A model generated the notes under the pieces. It searched no databases. It worked only from the letters and a program-made list of their open reading frames with translations, and had not been told where the DNA came from. A stretch of DNA of 53,842 nt, from NCBI RefSeq assembly GCF_001440395.1, contig NZ_LLXZ01000156.1, positions 1-53,842 of the forward strand, read 5' to 3'. Source of the stretch: Bradyrhizobium jicamae. Lineage in GTDB: Bacteria; Pseudomonadota; Alphaproteobacteria; Rhizobiales; Xanthobacteraceae. This document shows, one piece after another, positions 48,092-53,842 of this stretch. The position numbers and the translations under genes are program-made. How positions within the stretch are numbered: position 1 is the stretch's first letter; each line of letters opens with the position of its first letter.

Positions 48092-48174
48092 CGTCATTGC
48101 GAGCGCAGCGAAGCAATCCATAGCGCCACACGGGAAGCATGGATTGCTTCGTCGCTTCGCTCCTCGCAATGACG
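48092..48174. repeat. palindromic repeat family 2, copy 3
   Basis: CGTCATTGCGAGCGCAGCGA opens, GAAGCAATCCAT and ATGGATTGCTTC are inside and CGCAATGACG closes. Confidence 0.75.
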
Positions 48175-48223
48175 ATTAGCTATAACTTCCGCCACGGCGG
48201 CATCGCTACGAGGAGATTCTACT

Positions 48224-49081
48224 TTGGAACAGATCGCTTACGTCAACGGCTCTTTCGTCCCTCTCTCAGAGGCGAAGGTCTCGATCCTCGACCGCGGATT
48301 CCTGTTTGCCGACGGCATCTATGAGGTCGCCGCCGTGCTCGACGGCAAGCTGATCGACAATGCCTCGCATCTGGCGCGGCTGGAGCGCTCGGTCGGCGAG
48401 ATCGAGCTGGCGCTGCCGGAAACGACCGCGCGCATCCAGGAGATCCAGCAGGAGCTGGTCAAGCGCAACAATCTCGTCAACGGCATGGTCTATCTGGAGG
48501 TGACGCGCGGCGCCGACACCGGGCGCGATTTTGCGTTTCCCAAGGGCGTCAAGCCGACGCTGATCATGTTCACCTCAACCAAGGACATCGTCAACGCGCC
48601 CTCGGCCAAGACCGGCATCAACGTGATCACGGTGCCAGACCTGCGTTGGACCCGCCGCGACATCAAGAGCGTGGCGCTGCTGGCGCAGGTGCTGGCCAAG
48701 CAGACGGCGGCTGCGGCCGGCGCCGGCGAGGCCTGGATGATCGAGGACGGCAAGGTGACCGAGGGCGGCTCGTCCTCCTGCTTCATCCTCACGCAGGACG
48801 ACGTGATCGTGACGCGGCAGAATGGCAGCGAAATCCTGCCCGGCTGCACCCGCAAGGCCGTGGTTGCGCTCGCCGAAGAGCGCCAGCTCCGCGTCGAGGA
48901 GCGGGCGTTTTCGGTCGAGGAGGCGCTGGCCGCTAAAGAAGCCTTCATCACCAGCGCCAGCCTGTTCGTGCAGGCGGTGGTGTCGATCGACGGCAAGAAG
49001 GTCGCTGACGGCAAGCCCGGCCCGATGACCAACCGGCTGCGCGAGATCTATGTCGAATTCGCCAAGGCAACGGCGGTTTAG
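48224..49081 (+). CDS. class IV PLP aminotransferase, D-amino acid aminotransferase-like
   Basis: A TTG start (AGGAGA upstream) begins EQIAYVNGSFVPLSEAKVSI, then DRGFLFADGIYEV. The PLP lysine is K148 in RRDIKSVALLAQVLAKQ, in the same context as K145 of Bacillus D-alanine aminotransferase. EGGSSSCFILTQDDVIVTR and LPGCTRKAVVALAEE are typical. The LEVTRGADTGRDFAFP segment also fits the D-AAT type. The 285 residues match. It converts D-amino acids and 2-oxo acids, fitting the oxidase and transporter next to it. A branched-chain or 4-amino-4-deoxychorismate specificity is less likely from motifs. Confidence 0.88.
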   Translation: MEQIAYVNGSFVPLSEAKVSILDRGFLFADGIYEVAAVLDGKLIDNASHLARLERSVGEIELALPETTARIQEIQQELVKRNNLVNGMVYLEVTRGADTGRDFAFPKGVKPTLIMFTSTKDIVNAPSAKTGINVITVPDLRWTRRDIKSVALLAQVLAKQTAAAAGAGEAWMIEDGKVTEGGSSSCFILTQDDVIVTRQNGSEILPGCTRKAVVALAEERQLRVEERAFSVEEALAAKEAFITSASLFVQAVVSIDGKKVADGKPGPMTNRLREIYVEFAKATAV

Positions 49082-49090
49082 CGAAGTGTC

Positions 49091-49204
49091 GTCGCCCGCC
49101 TTGTGCGCAATTGCGCACGGGGGCGGGCGACCCAGTATCCCAGAGCAGGTGCGCTTGGGCCGAGAAGCCGCGGCGTACTGGATGCCCCGCCTGAAGCGGG
49201 GCAT
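49091..49204. repeat. compound palindromic repeat
   Basis: GTCGCCCGCC/GGCGGGCGAC around GTGCGCAATTGCGCAC, then CAGTATCCCAGAG, and ATGCCCCGC/GCGGGGCAT near the end. It lies between convergent genes and may terminate transcription. Confidence 0.6.
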
Positions 49205-49249
49205 GACAGCGGAGTGTGTGGTGCGCGTGGTTCGCCACCACACCACCCC

Positions 49250-49663
49250 TCACTTCTTCCCGAACGTCGTCAGTTGCGCGCCGTCATCGGCGACGAAAAT
49301 CGCGAGCAGGCTTGCCGGCTCCGTCGTGCTGGCATTCTCGCTGACGAGATGCTCGCTGCCGGGCGGCTCGAAGAAGGCCTCGCCGGCCTTGTAGACCCTG
49401 GCCGGTCCGGTCGCCGAATTCTCCGAGCGGATGCTGCCCGTCAGCACATAGGCCATCACGCTGCCGGCGTGATGATGACTGGCCGACTTGCCGCCGGGCG
49501 CGTAGTTCACCAATACGGTGGTCAGGCTCTTGCCGGGAGCGTTCGGCAGTTTTTCCGAACGCACGGGCGTCACCTTGGCGTCTTCGGCCTGCGCGGCCGG
49601 CATGGTGCCCGTGACCAGCGCGAGCAGGGTGATTGCCATCATGCCGCAAATCGAACGTGTCAT
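49250..49663 (-). CDS. exported cupin-domain protein (137 aa)
   Basis: The signal peptide ends at AQA (MTRSICGMMAITLLALVTGT). The cupin barrel follows: NYAPGGKSASHHHAGSVMAY, with the histidines of motif 1 (HHH), and EAFFEPPGSEHLVSEN of motif 2 with its His. A metal-binding small-barrel protein in the periplasm is thus likely; enzymatic role is unknown. Anti-sigma (ChrR) and isomerase cupins are alternatives. It is 16 bases downstream of the AhpD-like gene and probably in its operon. Confidence 0.85.
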   Translation of the reverse strand: MTRSICGMMAITLLALVTGTMPAAQAEDAKVTPVRSEKLPNAPGKSLTTVLVNYAPGGKSASHHHAGSVMAYVLTGSIRSENSATGPARVYKAGEAFFEPPGSEHLVSENASTTEPASLLAIFVADDGAQLTTFGKK

Positions 49664-49679
49664 GTCAGTCTCCCCTGTT

Positions 49680-50141
49680 TCATGCCACCGCCGCTTTCGC
49701 CTTCACCGGGTGAACCGCGCGGAACGAAATCGCGATCCTGTTCCAGGCATTGATGGCCCCGATCAGCACGGTGAGGTTGACCATCTCCGTCTCAGAGAAA
49801 TGCGCGCGGAGTTCTTCGTAGAGGTCGTCAGGGGCGTGCGTCTCGGCGATCAGCGTCACCGCGTCGGTCCACGCCAGCGCGGCGCGTTCGCGGTCGGTAT
49901 AGAGCGGCGATTCATGCCAGGCGCTCAGGAGGTAAAGGCGCTGTTCAGTCTCGCCGAGCTTGCGAGCATCCTGGGTGTGCATGTTGATGCAATAGGCGCA
50001 GCCGTTGATCTGGGAGGCGCGCGTCATGACCAGTTCGATCAGCGACTTTTCGAGCCCTGAGGCGACGATCTGGGCTTCCACTGCGACGAGCGCTTTGATG
50101 GTTTCGGGCGCGGCCTGGTAATAATTCATCCGGGGCTTCAT
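49680..50141 (-). CDS. AhpD-like carboxymuconolactone decarboxylase-family protein
   Basis: The catalytic pattern of AhpD-like peroxidases is present: INGCAYCINMHTQDARKLG, with the CxxC and the following His. LIELVMTRASQINGC and the RERAALAWTDAVTLIAE segment complete the family pattern. Such proteins are alkylhydroperoxidase-like and act in oxidative stress. At 153 residues it is normal in size. It is transcribed with the cupin gene behind it and divergent from the solitary TctC receptor. Confidence 0.9.
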   Translation of the reverse strand: MKPRMNYYQAAPETIKALVAVEAQIVASGLEKSLIELVMTRASQINGCAYCINMHTQDARKLGETEQRLYLLSAWHESPLYTDRERAALAWTDAVTLIAETHAPDDLYEELRAHFSETEMVNLTVLIGAINAWNRIAISFRAVHPVKAKAAVA

Positions 50142-50275
50142 GTTCGTTCTCCTCTCTGGACGCTTTCAATTTGAACGATTGCCCAAGTCTATCCCGATCG
50201 GGACGATAGTCACGGTCTGGATCGGTGCTGTCGGATACAATAAAGTGATCCGAAGAAAAGCAGGGGAGACGACGG

Positions 50276-51304
50276 ATGTTTGCGCGCGAGCGGGTGTCGG
50301 CGGGAAGCCGTGCGATGCCACTGTCTGCGGTCGATCGATGCCGCATTGCCTTCCTGTTCGCGCTCGCCGCGCTATTGCTGCCGCTGCTGAGCCATACGGC
50401 ATTCGCCGCCTATCCAGAGCGCGTCATCAAGATCATCGTGCCCTTTGCGCCGGGCGGCGGCACCGACGCCATCGCGCGCGTGCTGGCGCAGGAGATGGCA
50501 AAGGATCTCGGCGCCAGCATCATCATCGAGAACAAGCCGGGCGCTGGCACCATCATCGGCGCGCAGGCGGTCGCGTCCGCCGAAGCCGACGGCTACACGC
50601 TGCTGATGGGATCATTTGCCCATGCGGTCAACCCGAGCCTGTACGCCAAACTGCCCTTCGATCCGAACAAGGACTTTGCGCCGGTCGCGTTCATCGCGCG
50701 TTCCCCCAATATCGTCGTCGTCAATCCGAAGTCGTCGTTTCGTTCCGTCGCCGATCTGATCGCGGCGGCGAAAGCTGAGCCCGACAAGATCTCCTACGGC
50801 ACGTTCGGCACCGGTACCTCGGCGCATCTGGCCGGCGAAATGTTCAAGCGCATGGCCGGCGTCAATATGACGATGGTGCCCTACAAGGGATCCGCGCCTG
50901 CGATCACCGATCTGATCGGCGGGCAGACCCAGGTGATGTTCACGACGGTGGCAAGCGCCGCATCCCTGATCGAGGGCGGCCAGTTGCGCGCGCTGGCGGT
51001 GACGACTGCAGAACGCTCGCCTGCGTTTCCGCAATTGCCGACGGTCGCCGAGACCGGTCTTGCCGGCTTTGAGGCGGAAACCTGGTACGGCCTGTTTGCG
51101 CCGGCGAAAACGCCGCCTGAGATCATTGATCGCCTCAACCGATCGGCGGCGAAAGCGGTGCAGGCCGACGCTTTCAAGAAACTCAGCGTCAACGAGGGTC
51201 TCGTCCTGATCGCGACGCCGCCGGAGGAGTTCGGCCGCTACTACCGCAGCGAGGTGGAGCGCTGGCGCAAGGTGATCGAGCAGGCCGGTATCAAGGCCGA
51301 GTAG
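50276..51304 (+). CDS. solitary TctC/Bug-family periplasmic receptor
   Basis: A signal peptide ends at AFAA (CRIAFLFALAALLLPLLSH). The mature part: YPERVIKIIVPFAPGGGTDA, NKPGAGTIIGAQAVASAEAD, SYGTFGTGTSAHLAGEMFKR and VPYKGSAPAITDLIGGQ, all typical Bug motifs. No TctA or TctB gene is adjacent, which is common for this expanded family. It could feed the TctAB pair at 38.7-40.7 kb or a distant one. GGGGAG precedes the ATG by 7 bases. Confidence 0.93.
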   Translation: MFARERVSAGSRAMPLSAVDRCRIAFLFALAALLLPLLSHTAFAAYPERVIKIIVPFAPGGGTDAIARVLAQEMAKDLGASIIIENKPGAGTIIGAQAVASAEADGYTLLMGSFAHAVNPSLYAKLPFDPNKDFAPVAFIARSPNIVVVNPKSSFRSVADLIAAAKAEPDKISYGTFGTGTSAHLAGEMFKRMAGVNMTMVPYKGSAPAITDLIGGQTQVMFTTVASAASLIEGGQLRALAVTTAERSPAFPQLPTVAETGLAGFEAETWYGLFAPAKTPPEIIDRLNRSAAKAVQADAFKKLSVNEGLVLIATPPEEFGRYYRSEVERWRKVIEQAGIKAE

Positions 51305-51357
51305 GGCGGCCCGAAGCCGGTTCCCCCCGGCCGCGGTTCCCCGCTAGGATACCCCGC

Positions 51358-52092
51358 ATGTATGTGAGCGCTTCCGAGAGCCGGGTGCTGGCGCGCATCT
51401 TCGGGCTGTTGTCCGAGGACCTCAGCGAGCACGACGTGCGCGAGGCGGTCGGCCATCATTTGCTCGAATTGCTGGAAGCCGACCACTACGCCTCCTTCGT
51501 CTGGTAGGATGCGACCGGCCGTTTCGAAAAGGCCGTGTACCTGAACATGGACCCGGCCAACATCGCGGCCTACGATCGCTATTTTCAGCAGTGCGATCCG
51601 ATCACGTTGAAGCTGCAGGCCCGTCGCGAGGCGACGCTGGTAACGCAGGTGATGCCGCAGCGCGATCTGATGCGGACCGAGTTCTTCAACGATTTTCTCG
51701 CCCGCGACGGACTGCATTGGGGCGTCAATGCCTATAGCTTCGCCGGCGGCCGCAACATCGGCGACATCAGGATCTGGCGTGGTCGGCGGCGCGAGAATTT
51801 CGACGGCCGTACCCTGGAGCTGTTGCGGCTGATCGAGCCGGCTTTCACCGGTGCGCTGGTCCGCGCGGCCGGCGGGGCAGCGGCCGTTGTGGTGGACGGC
51901 TCACCGATCCTCAAACTTTCGGTGCGCGAGTTCGAGATCGCGCGGATGATATCGGACGATCTCAGCGACAAGGAGATCGCGCACCGGCTGCAGGTCGAGG
52001 TCTCGACCGTTCGCACCCATATCGAGCGCATCTTCGCCAAGCTCGGCGTCCGCCGCCGCAGCGGCGTCGCCAGCCTGTTTGCACGGCATTAG
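51358..52092 (+). pseudogene. LuxR-family regulator with an internal amber codon
   Basis: The gene would start at the ATG at 51,358 (MYVSASESRVLARIFGLL) and encode about 244 residues, but a TAG at 51,505-51,507 interrupts it after DHYASFVW; the frame continues DATGRFEKAVYLNMDPANIA. The C-terminal domain is a normal LuxR helix-turn-helix: LSVREFEIARMISDDLSDKE, then RLQVEVSTVRTHIERIFAKL. A start at the in-frame ATG at 51,547 would yield a protein without its first 63 residues. One base change explains the defect, by mutation or error. A readthrough tRNA is possible but unsupported. Confidence 0.75.
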
Positions 52093-52098
52093 GGCAGA

Positions 52099-52140
52099 CC
52101 CATTGTACTTTGCATGGGGTTGTTTTCGATATTTTGTGTC
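52099..52140 (+). repeat. 42-bp repeat, copy 2
   Basis: CCCATTGTACTTTGCATGGG followed by GTTGTTTTCG and ATTTTGTGTC, matching 33,712-33,753 with about three differences. It lies 7 bases after the LuxR gene. Confidence 0.65.
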
Positions 52141-52161
52141 GGGCGCCGCGGCGAGCGCCGG

Positions 52162-53670
52162 CTAGCGCGACGGCGGCGGCAGCCGACCGAACAGCTTTTC
52201 CATCGCCATACCGATCGCGAGCAACTTGCGATCGCTCCCCGCGGGTCCATCGAGCTCGAGACCGACGGGCAGCTTGCTCGATGCGCCCAGTGCGATCGGC
52301 AGCTGGATGCCGGGAACGCCGGCATTGCTGCCGGGATCGGTGTTCTGGATGAACAGCAGGAAATTCGCGAGGCTCGACGAGTCGGGATTGGAGGCGATCG
52401 CGACCTTCGGCACCGTCGGGAAGGCGATGGCGTCGAGCTTGTTCCTGGCGAACGTATCACGATAGAGCGCCTGCAGCGCAGGCCGCGCGGTCTTCATGGC
52501 GGCCTCATAGGCCGGCTTGGCGTCCGTGACCGTGTTGTTCGGTCCCGGCAGCTTGCGCGGAATCACCAGCCCGTCATAAGTGCCTTTCACGTCGGGGCTC
52601 GCGATCTCTTTGGCGAGATTCTCGATGCTGACGCCAGAGCCGCTCTTCTTGAGATAGGCGACCATGTCGTCATAGGCCTCGTACAGCGCGAGCGGAAATC
52701 CGACCTGGCCGTTGAGTTCGGCAAGCTTCGGCATCTCGATATCGACCACCGTCACGCCGCTCGCCTTGAGTTTTTCCAGTGCCGCCTTGAATGCGGCCTC
52801 GGTATCGGCGTCGAGATTGGCCAGCATCGATTTGTCGACGCCGATGCGCATTTGCTTCAGCTCTGCGGGCGTGATCGCGCCGCCGCCAGCGATGACGCGA
52901 TCGAGTATCGCGACATCGGCGATTGTCGATGCCATCGGGCCGGCAGTATCGCGGGTGTGAGAAATCGGCGCGATGCCGGCTTGCGGATAGCGACCGACAG
53001 TCGGACGCAGCGCGGCGCAGCCGTTCAGCGCGCAGGGGACCCTGACCGATCCGCCGGTGTCGGTGCCGAGGCCCGCGGTAACGATCCGCGCGCCGACCGC
53101 GGCGCCCGTGCCCGATGACGAACCACCGGCAATCCTTGTCGTGTCATAGGCGCTGCGTACCCCGGACTCCGAGCCGGTCTTGAATGCGGCGTTGTAACCG
53201 GAGATGCCGAAGGCAAGCTCATGCATGTTGGTCTTGCCGACGATGATGGCGCCCGCCGCACGCAGCTTTGCCGCCACCGGCGCATCCTTCTTCGGCACGA
53301 AATTCTTCAACGCCGGCGTTCCAGCCGTGCTGGGGAGGCCGGCCACCTCGATATTGTCCTTGATGACGATGGGGACGCCGCCGAGCGGCTTACAGGAGCC
53401 CTTCTTGCGGCCGGCGTCGAACGCCTCGGCGGCCTTCATCGCACCGGCCTCGTCCAGCGTGATGAAGGCGTTGAGATCGGTCTTCGCCTTGGCCCGCGCG
53501 ATCACTGCTGCGGTCAGCGCCTTGCTGGTGATCTTGCCGGCGCAGAGATCGGCGGCGGCTTGGGTTGCCGTCAGTTGGTCCAGGTCGATCGCCTGGGATG
53601 CCGCTGGAGATGCCGCGGCAAGGGCGAGGCCGGCAAGCGCCGAGCCGAGCAGAGTGGAACTGCGAGCCAT
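52162..53670 (-). CDS. exported amidase, amidase-signature family
   Basis: The amidase signature Ser-cisSer-Lys triad is complete: K104 in PIVIKDNIEVAG, S184 in RIAGGSSSGTGAA and the nucleophile S208 in GTDTGGSVRVPCAL. The N terminus has MARSSTLLGSALAGLALAAA, then SPAASQA, a signal peptide, so the enzyme should act in the periplasm. Length 502 residues is standard. The C-terminal half has NTDPGSNAGVPGIQLPIALG. The substrate, an amide or N-acyl compound, is unknown; labels such as indoleacetamide hydrolase should not be taken from similarity alone. Confidence 0.9.
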   Translation of the reverse strand: MARSSTLLGSALAGLALAAASPAASQAIDLDQLTATQAAADLCAGKITSKALTAAVIARAKAKTDLNAFITLDEAGAMKAAEAFDAGRKKGSCKPLGGVPIVIKDNIEVAGLPSTAGTPALKNFVPKKDAPVAAKLRAAGAIIVGKTNMHELAFGISGYNAAFKTGSESGVRSAYDTTRIAGGSSSGTGAAVGARIVTAGLGTDTGGSVRVPCALNGCAALRPTVGRYPQAGIAPISHTRDTAGPMASTIADVAILDRVIAGGGAITPAELKQMRIGVDKSMLANLDADTEAAFKAALEKLKASGVTVVDIEMPKLAELNGQVGFPLALYEAYDDMVAYLKKSGSGVSIENLAKEIASPDVKGTYDGLVIPRKLPGPNNTVTDAKPAYEAAMKTARPALQALYRDTFARNKLDAIAFPTVPKVAIASNPDSSSLANFLLFIQNTDPGSNAGVPGIQLPIALGASSKLPVGLELDGPAGSDRKLLAIGMAMEKLFGRLPPPSR

Positions 53671-53770
53671 GATGATCCTCCGTGCGAATGAGTCCCGTCC
53701 GGATGAATTTTACCTGCTACTCGTCCCCGCGCCTGTCCTCATTTCTGAGGACGTCGGGACCGCGCTGCTC

Positions 53771-53842
53771 GTCATGCCCGGGCTTGTCCCGGGCATCCAC
53801 GTCTTCTTCGTCGGCGATAAAGACGTGGATGGGGGGGGGGAG
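53771..53842. repeat. palindromic repeat ending in a ten-base G run
   Basis: ATGCCCGGG/CCCGGGCAT and CCACGTCTT/AAGACGTGG form two nested stems of a common intergenic repeat. The copy breaks into ten consecutive G at 53,831-53,840, which looks like an artefact of the read or assembly end rather than a natural sequence. Confidence 0.55.

Overview
The window looks like a Bradyrhizobium-type alphaproteobacterial chromosome (Nitrobacteraceae). The base composition is GC-rich. Several small protein families are ones I associate with that group, hsp20 carries a rhizobial ROSE leader, and the intergenic palindromes are of the kind common there. No database search was possible, so all family names rest on recognised motifs.

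The window has two parts that meet at 13,379-13,429. A 51-bp piece there is the 3' part of a tRNA-Val(GAC) gene (anticodon stem-loop, T-arm, acceptor 3' strand, CCA) without its 5' half. This is the usual scar at the far end of an element integrated at a tRNA gene, so I read 1-13,429 as the distal end of a genomic island and 13,430 onward as host chromosome. The island part holds short conserved proteins, stress genes (manganese catalase fused to a DUF892 ferritin-like domain; hsp20 behind a ROSE thermometer) and much gene debris: pieces of LysR, TctC, thioredoxin-reductase-like, coaE, ppsR and DUF4142 genes, and a three-gene membrane/SDR operon in which every gene has a single-base frameshift. 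Two diverged copies of a roughly 210-bp element bracketed by GGCCCCAGC hairpins lie at 11,112-11,325 and 12,049-12,256. I could not assign them to any known family; they are the best candidate here for something undescribed.

The chromosomal part is mostly intact. In order it holds: an adenylate cyclase/TolB-like/TPR protein; an FAD dehydrogenase; two tandem amidohydrolases with a Rieske protein; a TetR gene facing a PspA/IM30 gene and YiaA-type membrane proteins across three palindromic operators; an unknown pair (GNAT-like plus polytopic membrane protein); a stretch of oxidoreductases and TPP-, flavin- and metal-dependent enzymes (SDR, aldehyde dehydrogenase, OYE, GFA-like, benzoylformate-decarboxylase-like, LLM monooxygenase, M20 peptidase); a tctCBA tricarboxylate-type transporter; and a probable D-amino-acid locus (DadA-like oxidase, LysR, polar amino acid ABC transporter, D-alanine aminotransferase-like enzyme). 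It ends with a cupin, an AhpD-like protein, a solitary TctC receptor, a LuxR gene with an internal amber codon, and an exported amidase.

At least three palindromic repeat families, each with three copies, sit between the chromosomal genes; I saw none of them in the island part. Frame disruptions are dense in the island (about a dozen in 13.4 kb) and sparse after it (three in 40 kb). This fits decay of an island, but several indels fall in short homopolymers, so sequencing error is a live alternative.
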